This document shows positions 1 through 9,407 of a DNA stretch of 64,000 nt, one piece after another (position 1 is the stretch's first letter; the number at the start of each line of letters is the position of its first letter). The position numbers and the translations under genes were made by a program. The notes beneath the pieces are model-generated. The model ran no database searches, was not told the origin of the DNA, and was given only the letters and a program-made list of their open reading frames with translations. The DNA comes from Halomonas llamarensis (GTDB lineage Bacteria > Pseudomonadota > Gammaproteobacteria > Pseudomonadales > Halomonadaceae), in contig NZ_JAMJPJ010000012.1 in assembly GCF_023555005.1 (NCBI RefSeq), positions 29,528-93,527 of the forward strand. Reading direction: 5' to 3'.

Positions 1-106
1 GTGATAGCCGTGCACTAATCGCCTCTAAGCGTTTCGGGCTTTCTGGATGTTCAGGCCCCATGTGATGCAAAGAGCAGTGAGGGTGGGTAAGGTAGGCAGT
101 AATCAT
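1..106 (-). CDS. Histone deacetylase family protein (AcuC-like), N-terminal part only
   Basis: The first 35 codons of a gene that runs off the left edge. Translated from the ATG at 106 on the minus strand, the protein begins MITAYLTHPHCSLHHMGPEH and continues with PESPKRLEAI. The HPxC...H.MGP.HPE.P.RL.AI pattern is the N-terminal signature of class II histone deacetylase/acetoin-utilisation (AcuC) amidohydrolases, which are zinc-dependent enzymes that remove acetyl groups from lysine or polyamine substrates. A GGAG ribosome site sits 7 bases upstream. It diverges from the Pat-type acetyltransferase gene, with 154 bases between the two starts. The zinc ligands lie outside the window, so activity cannot be judged. 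Confidence 0.82.
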   Translation of the reverse strand, partial: MITAYLTHPHCSLHHMGPEHPESPKRLEAISARLS

Positions 107-260
107 TCAAACGCTCCATTATGAATATAGGCACCATAATCGCCTCGAGGTGTCTTGCGACAGTGTCAATAAGTCTTAAATGGCATATTTATTTAGCCAT
201 TTGCTTTACCGTCGCGATGGCTGAGCGTACTTATTTTTGACCGTAGCGGGAGAGCTATAC

Positions 261-3008
261 GTGAGTACACGCTTTTTACACCATTTTTTTGAACCACGAA
301 CGATTGCGGTTTTTGGTGCCTCAGAAAAACCTGAATCGTTGGGTGGCTTAGTGCTGCGCAATATTCAAGAAGGTGGCTTTAAAGGCACTATCTGGGCGGT
401 GAATCTGCGTGGTTATGCGCATGTCTTTGGTGAAACGTGCGTAAGCCACGTCAATGATCTTCCCGAGGTGCCTGACTTAGCCGTGATCTGTTCACCGATT
501 GATGGCGTTCCCCAGCTCATTAAACAGTTAGGCCACTTTGGTGTAAAAGCCGCTATCGTTCTCTCTGGTGGCGCATATTTAGATCGTGATAAAGGCAATA
601 AAGGATCCATTCGCGAACGCATGTTAAAAGGCGCCCGGGCTTCGGGTATTCGCTTGCTCGGGCCTGAATGTATGGGCGTAATTGTGCCAGGGAAAAAGCT
701 CAATGCTTCTTATGCGAGTCAGCAAGTAAAAGCCGGTCGCGTTGCCTACCTTGGCCAGTCTGGAATGCTTGCCAATGCGATGATCGATTGGGCGGGAGGT
801 CGTGACGTTGGCTTTTCTCATTTAATCACCGTGGGCGATAGCGTCGATGTGCTGCTGCCTGACTTAATCGACTACGTGAACCAGTTCTCCCCAGCCCAAG
901 CAATTTTGCTGCACTTAGAGCGGGTCAACGATGCGCAGCATTTTATGACCGCAGTGCGTGACGCTTCACGCAACCGCCTAGTGGTGGCGATTAAAAGTGG
1001 CCGTACGATCGAATCCGATATTTCGGGCATGCCGCCAACGCCTGGCATTGCTAACCGCGATAAAGTCTTTGATGCGGCATTTTCGCGCGCAGGCGTTGTG
1101 CGGGTAAATGACTCCGATGAGCTCATTGATGCGCTAGAAACGCTTTCACGCATGAAGCCGCTTAAAGGAGATCGGCTTGCGGTGGTCTCCAACGGTTTGG
1201 GACCCGCGATGCTCGCCATCGACAAGCTTATTAGCGCTGGGGGAAAACTGGCTCAATTTAGCGTCGATACCCAGCATGCTCTGCATAAAAGCCAAGTGGA
1301 TCTCACTAAACCGGGAGAAAACCCGGTAGACCTTGGAGGCAACGCAACACCACAACGCTTTGTCGAGGCGTTAGAAATCGTGGCCGCTGACGCCAATGTT
1401 GACGCCGTATTGGTGGTGCACGCGCCCACTCGTTTAGCACCATCAAAAGCAACGGCGCAGGCGCTGATTGAAAATCGCAAAAAATTCCGGCGTAACTTAT
1501 TGACCAGCTGGATGGGGTTAAAAGAGGCGCTGAATGCACGCCACGAGTGTAATGTTGCGGGTATTCCAACGTACATCTCGCCGGAAAAAGCCGTTAAAGC
1601 GTTCATGCACATGGTGGATTACCAACGCGTTCAGCTACTGCTGCAAGAAATACCGCCAAGCCTACCGTTTTCCACCAGCCTGGATGTTCGCGCCCAGTGC
1701 CGCACTTTGATTAAAAAGGCCAAGGAGGTGGGACGTCAAACATTAACCCACTCGGAAACGGCAAGCGTGCTGGAAGCCTATGGCATCCCTACCGCCACCA
1801 GTGTGTATGTTCACACGGAAGAGGAAGCCTTAGAAGCGGCGAAGCGTATTGACGGGGCAAAAGCACTAAAAGTCGTACACGAAGGAAATTGCTGGCCATA
1901 TCGTTACCGCAAGCACCCTCATAAGATTTCAGCTGGGTTGCTGCAGGATTTGGAAACCGCTGAGGAAGTGGCAGATGGGGTTAAGCGTCTGGGCGAAAAA
2001 GTCCGGGATAAATTCCCTGAATATGTGATCCACGAGTACTGTCTACAGCCGATGCAGCGTGGTAAGCACTCGATGCAGATTTGTGCCGGGGTTACGCGTG
2101 ATCCGGTATTTGGGCCATTGATCGTTTTTGGTATTGGCGGCTATAAAGTGAATATTTTGGCTGATCGTCAGGTGGCACTACCTCCTTTGAATATGAGTCT
2201 TGCCGCCGATGTTGTCGGGCGAACCCATGCAGCGTCACTGCTACGTGAGCACTCTGCGGACTCTCAGCGCGATATCGATAGGCTCTGCCAGTTGCTCGTC
2301 AAGCTATCGCAAATGGCATCCGAGCTCACCGAGTTAAGAGGATTGGAAATTAACCCGTTACTTCTCAATCGCGATGGAATCGTTGCGGTCGATTTTGCCA
2401 TGGACCTTGGCCCGCCCGCACGCTTTGCCATTATGCCGTACCCTGAGGAGTTGCGTGAATGGGTGACGTTGAAAAATGGCTGGCAAGTTGAGGTCCGCCC
2501 GATTCGCGCCGAGGATGCACCGCTCATTACCAACTTCCACCGCCAGTTGTCAGAAGAGAGTATCCGGTTTCGCTACTTCCACAATAAATCAGACCTGACG
2601 AAACGCGATTTATCGATGTTGTCGCACATCAATTACGATCGTCAGATGGCTTTTATTGCCGAACATCAATGCGATGATGGCAGCAAAGAGATGTTGGGCG
2701 TTGTACGAGTGTTTAATGACCCTGACAATATTCGCACCGAATTCTCAGTGATTATTCGTGACGATCTTCAGGGGCTTGGGATTGGTAGCCTACTGATGAA
2801 GAAAATGATTGATTACTGTCGTAGCATCGGCACGTTAGAAATGATCGGTAAAATCATGGTGGATAATCACCCGATGCGAGCACTGATGAAGTACCTAGGC
2901 TTTAAGTGCCGCTATAACATGGAAGAGCAGGTAGTTGATGCGGTGATGCGCCTTAATGAACCCGAAAGCGAGTGGCAACGCCACCGCTTGGAGAGCTTGC
3001 CTGACTAA
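261..3008 (+). CDS. pat: Pat-type protein lysine acetyltransferase (acyl-CoA synthetase-like + GNAT)
   Basis: A 915-residue fusion. The N-terminal ~700 residues have the layout of ADP-forming acyl-CoA synthetases: CoA-binding domain (near FFEPRTIAVFGASEKPESLG), succinyl-CoA-ligase-like domains, and an ATP-grasp domain (about 480-700). The last ~160 residues are a GNAT acetyltransferase with the acetyl-CoA loop QGLGIG. This is the architecture of Salmonella Pat/E. coli PatZ, which acetylate and inactivate acetyl-CoA synthetase. Where catalytic ADP-forming synthetases carry the SHTG histidine motif, this protein reads PPTPG, so the synthetase half has probably become regulatory. I chose GTG 261 because GGGAGAG lies 7 bases upstream; a TTG at 237 has no ribosome site. 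Length matches the family. Confidence 0.9.
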   Translation: MSTRFLHHFFEPRTIAVFGASEKPESLGGLVLRNIQEGGFKGTIWAVNLRGYAHVFGETCVSHVNDLPEVPDLAVICSPIDGVPQLIKQLGHFGVKAAIVLSGGAYLDRDKGNKGSIRERMLKGARASGIRLLGPECMGVIVPGKKLNASYASQQVKAGRVAYLGQSGMLANAMIDWAGGRDVGFSHLITVGDSVDVLLPDLIDYVNQFSPAQAILLHLERVNDAQHFMTAVRDASRNRLVVAIKSGRTIESDISGMPPTPGIANRDKVFDAAFSRAGVVRVNDSDELIDALETLSRMKPLKGDRLAVVSNGLGPAMLAIDKLISAGGKLAQFSVDTQHALHKSQVDLTKPGENPVDLGGNATPQRFVEALEIVAADANVDAVLVVHAPTRLAPSKATAQALIENRKKFRRNLLTSWMGLKEALNARHECNVAGIPTYISPEKAVKAFMHMVDYQRVQLLLQEIPPSLPFSTSLDVRAQCRTLIKKAKEVGRQTLTHSETASVLEAYGIPTATSVYVHTEEEALEAAKRIDGAKALKVVHEGNCWPYRYRKHPHKISAGLLQDLETAEEVADGVKRLGEKVRDKFPEYVIHEYCLQPMQRGKHSMQICAGVTRDPVFGPLIVFGIGGYKVNILADRQVALPPLNMSLAADVVGRTHAASLLREHSADSQRDIDRLCQLLVKLSQMASELTELRGLEINPLLLNRDGIVAVDFAMDLGPPARFAIMPYPEELREWVTLKNGWQVEVRPIRAEDAPLITNFHRQLSEESIRFRYFHNKSDLTKRDLSMLSHINYDRQMAFIAEHQCDDGSKEMLGVVRVFNDPDNIRTEFSVIIRDDLQGLGIGSLLMKKMIDYCRSIGTLEMIGKIMVDNHPMRALMKYLGFKCRYNMEEQVVDAVMRLNEPESEWQRHRLESLPD

Positions 3009-3017
3009 GTAAGGCCT

Positions 3018-3050
3018 GAACACGAGGACGATATTCTCGCCCTTGTGTTC
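3018..3050. terminator. Hairpin between convergent pat and pdxH
   Basis: An imperfect 13-base-pair stem (GAACACGAGG..., pairing with ...CCTTGTGTTC) with a 7-base loop lies between two convergent stop codons. There is no clear T-run on either side, so it may be a Rho-assisted or purely RNA-protecting structure. Confidence 0.4.
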
Positions 3051-3089
3051 GCTCTAACCTGATTTGGATACTTACCACACTAACGAGAA

Positions 3090-3734
3090 TTAAGGCGCGA
3101 GGCGAAAGCGATTCCAGATTTCGCCTTCACGGCGCTCAAAGCGTATACGGTCATGCAAGCGACTAGGTTGGCCTTGCCAGAACTCAATCATATCGGGGAT
3201 AACGCGATAGCCACCCCAGTGAATTGGGCGCGGGATATCTTGGCCTTCATACGCTTGTTCAAAGCGCGTTTGACGCTCTTCTATCCAGTTGCGGTTAGGA
3301 ATGATAACGCTTTGTGTCGCAATCCATGCGCCCAGCTGATTACCTCGCGGACGACTGTCAAAATACTCATCGGATTCGTCGGCAGAGACCTGCTCTGTAC
3401 GTCCTTCAATACGCACTTGACGAGAAAGAGACGGCCACCAAAACGTCAATGCCGCATAGGGAACATTGTTAAGTTCGCTACCTTTGTGGCTATGGTAGTT
3501 AGTGAAAAATACCATGCCATTTTCATCGAAACCTTTAAGCAACACGACGCGAGCGTGAGGGTGCCCTTGACTGTCTACGGTGGCAAGCGTCATGGCATTG
3601 CCGTCTTTTCCTTCGCTCTCAAGGGCTAACGTAAACCATTCATCAAACAGAGCAAAGGGGTCATCAGACGTGTGTGACTCGTCTAGCCGACCTCCCTCAT
3701 AGTCGCGACGAATGTCGGCAATATTACGTGTCAT
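3090..3734 (-). CDS. pdxH: Pyridoxamine 5'-phosphate oxidase
   Basis: A 214-residue FMN enzyme that oxidises pyridoxamine- or pyridoxine-phosphate to pyridoxal 5'-phosphate, the last step of vitamin B6 synthesis and salvage. Family features are seen in order: N-terminal MTRNIADIRRDYEGG, substrate/FMN segments AMTLATVDSQGHPHARVVLLKG and FFTNYHSHKGSEL, the EGRTEQV strand, and the C-terminal block GYRVIPDMIEFWQGQ...RLHDRIRFER ending in RLAP. The start at 3734 has GGGGGAG just upstream; a longer frame to 3791 lacks a ribosome site and adds unconserved residues. Length is typical. It is convergent with pat. Confidence 0.95.
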   Translation of the reverse strand: MTRNIADIRRDYEGGRLDESHTSDDPFALFDEWFTLALESEGKDGNAMTLATVDSQGHPHARVVLLKGFDENGMVFFTNYHSHKGSELNNVPYAALTFWWPSLSRQVRIEGRTEQVSADESDEYFDSRPRGNQLGAWIATQSVIIPNRNWIEERQTRFEQAYEGQDIPRPIHWGGYRVIPDMIEFWQGQPSRLHDRIRFERREGEIWNRFRLAP

Positions 3735-3923
3735 TGTATTACTCCCCCAAAATGTTTTACCTATGTTCGCTGCTCTAATGCAAAAGCTCAAGCGCTCTTT
3801 TTGTTATAAGGCGGACTCTCCGGTTTGCACCACAAGCTGCGACGAACCGCCTCGCATTCTATGAGAATCAAGGGATAAATGCGAAACTCATAACTCTTCT
3901 AACGCCGTCATGAGAGCTCAGCA

Positions 3924-4601
3924 ATGCGTCACGTTTTTGTATGGGATATTTACGTTCGGGTGTTTCACTGGGGGTTAGTGGGTGCTGTGATAATGGCGTT
4001 TTACACTATGGAAACCAGCGGTGCGCCGTTTCTTTTCCCTATTGAAGTGCATGCGAAAGCAGGATATACCGTACTTGGGCTCTTGGCTTTTCGCTGGCTT
4101 TGGGGGCTGGTGGGTAGTCATTATGCACGCTTTCATACCTTCCTTGCGGGGCCGTCCGGTTCACTTGGCTACGCGAAAGCGACGATTCAGCGCTCGGCTA
4201 CGTCTTACGCAGGGCATAATCCGCTGGGTGGCTGGATGGTTGTAGTCATGCTGCTATCCTTAACGTTTCAGGCGGTTAGTGGGCTTTTTTTAAGCGACGA
4301 TATCTTCTTCCAAGGACCGCTTCATGGTCTTTTTGGCGGCGATGTCAGCAAAGCGCTCTTCAGCTGGCATCGGTTTAATTCCAACCTTTTGGTCGTGCTT
4401 ATCGGGTTGCACTTGGTGGCAATTGTGGCGCACCGGCTGATGGGGGAAAAACTGGTAAAGGGGATGGTTACCGGTGTTAAAACGCTTTCGCATCCTCCTG
4501 TGGATTACCCAGCCTCGGGCGAGGTAAAAATACGTTGGGGATGGGCATTAGTGGCTATTTTTGTAGGAATTGCGGTTACGCTTACGTTTTGGCTTGGGTA
4601 A
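3924..4601 (+). CDS. Cytochrome b561-family membrane protein
   Basis: A 225-residue integral membrane protein with about five hydrophobic segments, of the cytochrome b/b561 domain family. It starts MRHVFVWDIYVRVFHWGLVG; the histidine in helix 1 (FHW), the helix 2 histidine (VHAKAGY), and histidines in the later helices (HGLFGG, LIGLHLVAIVAHR) are positioned as candidate haem ligands. Such proteins usually carry electrons from the quinone pool to a periplasmic cytochrome c or other acceptor. No partner gene adjoins it, so the acceptor is unknown. It is followed by a strong hairpin terminator. Confidence 0.82.
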   Translation: MRHVFVWDIYVRVFHWGLVGAVIMAFYTMETSGAPFLFPIEVHAKAGYTVLGLLAFRWLWGLVGSHYARFHTFLAGPSGSLGYAKATIQRSATSYAGHNPLGGWMVVVMLLSLTFQAVSGLFLSDDIFFQGPLHGLFGGDVSKALFSWHRFNSNLLVVLIGLHLVAIVAHRLMGEKLVKGMVTGVKTLSHPPVDYPASGEVKIRWGWALVAIFVGIAVTLTFWLG

Positions 4602-4621
4602 GTCATGATGGTTAATAACAA

Positions 4622-4653
4622 AACCGCTGAGAAGTGCGCGCTTCTCAGCGGTT
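4622..4653. terminator. Strong hairpin, bidirectional terminator
   Basis: A perfect 13-base-pair stem, AACCGCTGAGAAG with CTTCTCAGCGGTT, and a 6-base loop lies between the convergent cytochrome b561 and DUF2069 genes. The T-tracts on both sides are short (TTAGTTTCT on plus, TTTTGTTATT on minus), so it can serve both transcripts. Confidence 0.8.
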
Positions 4654-4724
4654 AGTTTCTGATGAGTTGTTAGCAGCTAAGGCAAACGATTCAGCACTTT
4701 TCGCCATAATTCATGTGATATGGG

Positions 4725-5119
4725 TCATTGGTGAAACCGTAACTGACGGCTGCGAAAGCGGGCATAGCCCATGCAGCCGGTAAATAGAGCCAAGGAGACT
4801 AGCGCTTCCACCACCCCCCGTAATGCTTGGCTAGGCAGTGTGGCCACCATGACACCTTGAGTAAAATAGAGCAGGCTGACAAAAGCCAGCCAAGCATGCC
4901 CTCGTGGTCGACGCCCAATAATAGAAGGCAAAAACAGTACAAGGGGGAGTATAAACGCGACGATAGGGCGCCAATTAAACGTGTCCCCTTGAAGCAGGAA
5001 GCCGCGATAAAGCGTCAGTAACATAAGTGCTGCATAGCTTAGGATGACTAATTGGCGCGAGCGCAGGGTTAAGTTATCCAGCCCGTACTGCTGTTCGACG
5101 TTCTCCAGCCACTGACGCA

Positions 5120-5120
<1 letters not shown>
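4725..5120 (-). CDS. DUF2069 membrane protein
   Basis: A 131-residue protein with about four predicted membrane helices after a charged N-terminus (MRQWLENVEQQYGLDNLT). The pattern, including LLTLYRGFL and the LPLVLFLPSIIGRRPRGHAW segment, fits DUF2069, a family usually found directly after wrbA in gammaproteobacteria. Its function is not known. Its ATG overlaps the wrbA stop codon by one base, so translation is probably coupled. It is the last gene of a three-gene operon. Confidence 0.85.
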
Positions 5121-6258
<1,138 letters not shown>

Positions 6259-6347
6259 GGCGATTCCTTTATTGTCCCATATCGAATGCTTAAGCATTGT
6301 GCCTGCTTTTGCTACGATGCGCTCTCGACCTGCCGGAGGAATGCAAC

Positions 6348-6938
6348 ATGAATCAGTCACTGCGTGATGACCGGGATTTCAGGGCAATGATGGGGGATGT
6401 GAAACCGCTAAGGAGCCACAACCGAGCGGAAACGGGGAAAAAACGTTCCGATGCAACAGAAGCTCAGCGCGCAAGACGGGAGTCGGCAGAAGAAGCGTTA
6501 GGTGAGCGTAACTTCCTCTCGGATGATTTTGTTGATTTGGTGCCACCGTTTGATCCGATCACGTTTCGCCGTGAGGGCATTCAGCAGGGTGTCGTGGATA
6601 AGCTCAAACATGGGGGATATTCGGTGCAAGCGCAGCTTCATCTTAATCGTCGGCCGCTAGCGGAGTGTCGCCGCTTGCTTTTCCCTTTCATCTACGATGC
6701 CTACGCTCACGACCTGCGATCCATATTGATTGTCCACGGCCGGGGGCGAGATATCGATAGTCCTGCCAATGTCTTACGTTCTTATGTGGCGAAATGGCTC
6801 ATGCAGTTTGACGAAGTGCAGGCCTATATTTCGGCGCAATCCTCTGACGGCGGGTTGGGGGCGACTTGGGTCATGCTGCGAAAAAGCGAGCGGTCCAAAG
6901 CCAATAACCGTGAGCGCCAGCAGAAACGCCGTGGCTAG
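6348..6938 (+). CDS. Smr-domain protein (SmrA/YdaL-like)
   Basis: A 196-residue soluble protein with a charged N-terminal half and a C-terminal Smr domain (about 95-190). Visible features are LHLNRRPLAECRRLLFPFI, which replaces the usual LDLHG entry motif, the glycine-rich HGRGRD, then VLRSYVAKWL and GGLGATWVML. Smr domains are nucleic-acid-binding and often nuclease modules; SmrB-like proteins cut mRNA at collided ribosomes, while this shorter form is nearer to YdaL. Start 6348 has GGAGGA upstream; a 17-codon extension has none. The HGxG core is present although the LDLHG histidine/glycine is altered. Confidence 0.8.
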   Translation: MNQSLRDDRDFRAMMGDVKPLRSHNRAETGKKRSDATEAQRARRESAEEALGERNFLSDDFVDLVPPFDPITFRREGIQQGVVDKLKHGGYSVQAQLHLNRRPLAECRRLLFPFIYDAYAHDLRSILIVHGRGRDIDSPANVLRSYVAKWLMQFDEVQAYISAQSSDGGLGATWVMLRKSERSKANNRERQQKRRG

Positions 6939-6969
6939 CTATCGCCAATTCAGCCGTCGTCAACACAAA

Positions 6970-6991
6970 GGGGCAGCCGCATGGCTGCCCC
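6970..6991. terminator. Hairpin between smr and the DUF934/cysI operon
   Basis: A perfect 9-base-pair stem, GGGGCAGCC with GGCTGCCCC, and a GCAT loop. It lies between convergent genes. The flanking CACA/TGTG can extend the stem, and the minus-strand side is followed by TTTGTGTTG. Confidence 0.65.
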
Positions 6992-6997
6992 CTGTGG

Positions 6998-7045
6998 TTA
7001 GATGACCGAGTGGTTAGATGACTGAGTGCTTAGATAGCTGACGCA
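6998..7045. repeat. 16-base tandem repeat, about three copies
   Basis: TTAGATGACCGAGTGG (6998-7013) is followed directly by TTAGATGACTGAGTGC (7014-7029; two differences) and a more diverged third copy from 7030 to 7045. It fills the gap between the hairpin and the DUF934 stop codon. Confidence 0.75.
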
Positions 7046-7046
7046 C

Positions 7047-7589
7047 TTAGCGATTAGCGTTAAGGCGTTTTTCAAACAGTGCCTGGCGTTCTTGGACATC
7101 CGGTTGGTAGTGTACGCTGAAAAAACTCAGTGCCCTAAGGGCATCCTCGGGGTGCTGGTCATCGCGAAGCGCCATGGCGGTAAAGCCACAGCGGCGCATG
7201 TACTCCAACTGGTCGACCAGTACATCACCAACCGCGCGCACTTCACCCTGGTAGCCGAAGCGCTCGCGCAATAGCCGAGCAAGGGTGTAGCCCCGGCCGT
7301 CGGTAAACGCCGGAAAATCAATGGCGACTGCCTGGGCCGAACGGATCTCATCGGCCAGAATAGCCGTGAGTTCGCAATCGCTTGCCAGCAGCGGTGCCAG
7401 TTCGGTGTCTTCCTGATGAGCTTTCCAGAGCGCCAGTGGTACAAACGCAGGGCGCTGCTCAGGTAGCGCCTCAGCGTCGTAAGACACACACCAAGCGTTT
7501 TCCGCCGCCAGTTCACCATTTTCGATCAGGTGATCAGCATGAACCGGCGTTAGCTCAATCGCATCGGCCTGCTTGTCATTAGGCGGCAT
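7047..7589 (-). CDS. DUF934 protein, partner of sulfite reductase
   Basis: A 180-residue soluble protein matching DUF934, which is almost always encoded next to a sulfite/nitrite reductase haemoprotein. Conserved-looking blocks include AVAIDFPAFTDGRGYTLARL, LLRERFGYQGEVRAVGDVLV and QLEYMRRCGF near the C-terminus. A role as an accessory or electron-transfer factor in sulfite reduction is inferred from context only. The ATG at 7589 has AAGGAG 7 bases upstream and overlaps the end of cysI by 11 bases, showing translational coupling; a GTG at 7595 is less well placed. Confidence 0.88.
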   Translation of the reverse strand: MPPNDKQADAIELTPVHADHLIENGELAAENAWCVSYDAEALPEQRPAFVPLALWKAHQEDTELAPLLASDCELTAILADEIRSAQAVAIDFPAFTDGRGYTLARLLRERFGYQGEVRAVGDVLVDQLEYMRRCGFTAMALRDDQHPEDALRALSFFSVHYQPDVQERQALFEKRLNANR

Positions 7590-9234
7590 AAACACGCTCC
7601 TTGAAGGGTTTCAGTCCAATACGGCGATAGGTGTCCAGAAAGCGTTCATCTTCATGGCGCTGGGCCACGTAGACTTCCAGCACTTTTTCGACGACACCGG
7701 GTACGTCTTCACGGAAAAAGGAGGGGCCGAGGATCTTGCCCAAAGAAGCATCATCGGTCGAGTTGCCGCCAATCGATATTTGGTAGTACTCCTCGCCCTT
7801 TTTATCAACGCCCAAAATGCCAATATGCCCCACGTGGTGGTGACCACAAGCATTCATGCAGCCGGAAATGTTCAAATCCAGCGGCCCCAGATCGTAAAGG
7901 AAATCGAGGTCTTCAAAGCGTTCCTGCAAAGCCTGGGCGATCGGTATCGACACCGCGTTAGCCAGGCTGCAGTAATCGCCGCCCGGGCAGCAGATGATGT
8001 CGTTGAGCGTGCCCACTGTTGGGTTGGCCATGCCCAGCGCTTCAAGCGCTTGCCAAAGGGTTTGAAGCTCGTCCACCGGCACGTCGGAAAGTACCAGGTT
8101 CTGCTCGTGGGTAACGCGGACTTCGCCGAAACTGTAACGGTCAGCGAGGTCGGCGATGGCGTCCATTTGGTCAGCCGTCACGTCGCCGGGGGCATGCTCG
8201 CGGCGCTTGAGGGATAGCGTCACGGCTTTATAGCCGTAGACCTTGTGGTCGGTCACGTTATTGGTCACAAAGCGTGCAAAGCCTCGGTTTTCCCGACGAA
8301 AGCGCTCGTAATCAGCTACTGCGCTTTCTTCCACGCTGCGCCGTTCAGGCTCTGGAAAGTGGCTTTTAGCTGCCTCGATCGCGGCAGCATTGAGCGTCTG
8401 AGGGCCATCTTTCAAATGCACCCACTCTTCCTCGACGCGACGGCGGAACTCTTCGATCCCCAGCGCCTTGACCAGGATCTTGATCCGCGCTTTAAATTTG
8501 TTGTCGCGACGCCCAAACTGGTTGTAGACCCGTACGCACGCTTCCAGATAGGTGAGCAGGTGTTGCCAGGGCAGGTCGTCGCGTACCACATCGCCGATCA
8601 TCGGCGTGCGGCCCAGGCCTCCGCCAGCGAGAACTCTGACGCGCAGTTCGCCAGCCTCGTTGTACCATAGCCGCAGGCCGATATCATGAACCTGGATGGC
8701 CGCGCGGTCCTGAGAGGCGCCGCTGACGGCGATCTTGAACTTGCGTGGCAGATAGGCAAATTCAGGGTGTAGCGTCGACCATTGGCGAATCAGCTCGCAC
8801 CAGGGACGCGGATCTTCCACTTCATCGTTGGCAATGCCGGCAAACTGGTCGCTGGTGGTATTACGAATGCAGTTGCCGCTGGTCTGAATCGCATGCATCT
8901 GGACGTTGGCCAAATCCGCCAGAATGTCCGGCACATCTTCCAGGGCAGGCCAATTGAGCTGCAGATTTTGGCGCGTGGTGAAGTGTCCATAGCCGCGGTC
9001 GTAACGACGGGTAATATCCCCCAGCGCACGCAGCTGACGACCAGCCAACATGCCGTACGGGATCGCAATGCGCAGCATGGGCGCATGGCGTTGGATATAG
9101 AGACCATTCTGCAAACGTAGTGGACGAAATTCTTCTTCTCCCAAACGCCCGTCGCGGTAGCGATCCATTTGATCGCGAAATTGAGCGACGCGCTCATCTA
9201 CCAGCGTTTGGTCATGGGTGTCATAGCGGTACAT
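7579..9234 (-). CDS. cysI: Sulfite reductase haemoprotein (CysI type)
   Basis: A 551-residue sirohaem/4Fe-4S enzyme that reduces sulfite to sulfide for cysteine synthesis. Two nitrite/sulfite reductase half-domains are visible: the N-terminal FTTRQNLQLNWP with GNCIRN, and the C-terminal cluster-binding cysteines in CCPGGDYCSLANA and SGCMNACGHHHVGHIGI. RKFKIAVSG is the typical sirohaem-contact segment. No cysJ flavoprotein lies beside it; the DUF934 gene overlaps its 3' end instead, so the electron donor may be ferredoxin or a separate reductase. Nitrite reduction is an alternative activity, but this gene pair usually goes with assimilatory sulfite reduction. Confidence 0.9.
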   Translation of the reverse strand: MYRYDTHDQTLVDERVAQFRDQMDRYRDGRLGEEEFRPLRLQNGLYIQRHAPMLRIAIPYGMLAGRQLRALGDITRRYDRGYGHFTTRQNLQLNWPALEDVPDILADLANVQMHAIQTSGNCIRNTTSDQFAGIANDEVEDPRPWCELIRQWSTLHPEFAYLPRKFKIAVSGASQDRAAIQVHDIGLRLWYNEAGELRVRVLAGGGLGRTPMIGDVVRDDLPWQHLLTYLEACVRVYNQFGRRDNKFKARIKILVKALGIEEFRRRVEEEWVHLKDGPQTLNAAAIEAAKSHFPEPERRSVEESAVADYERFRRENRGFARFVTNNVTDHKVYGYKAVTLSLKRREHAPGDVTADQMDAIADLADRYSFGEVRVTHEQNLVLSDVPVDELQTLWQALEALGMANPTVGTLNDIICCPGGDYCSLANAVSIPIAQALQERFEDLDFLYDLGPLDLNISGCMNACGHHHVGHIGILGVDKKGEEYYQISIGGNSTDDASLGKILGPSFFREDVPGVVEKVLEVYVAQRHEDERFLDTYRRIGLKPFKERVYAA

Positions 9235-9348
9235 GGGGCACGGTCCTGCTTAATGCGAAGGTGTCGAGCGGAGCGACACGCTGTTGTTAGCCAAGGTGGT
9301 TAACCAAACAACTAAAGCTAAGAGTTGATACACCTTAACGCGGGCTAA

Positions 9349-9367
9349 ATATTCCACAAAAGAATAT
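9349..9367. promoter_or_regulatory. Possible LysR-type (CysB-like) operator upstream of cysI
   Basis: ATATTC, a 7-base spacer and GAATAT form an inverted repeat with the T-N11-A layout (ATTC-N7-GAAT) of LysR-family sites. It lies about 115 bases before the cysI start in an A+T-rich stretch. CysB as the factor is a guess from the gene controlled. Confidence 0.3.
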
Positions 9368-9407
9368 ATAATTATCTTTTTATTTCTAAATGATATTTAA
9401 AAAGCGC

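Noticed and set aside
3153..3629. 158-codon open frame on the plus strand
   Set aside because: Fully antisense to pdxH, whose motifs are clear.
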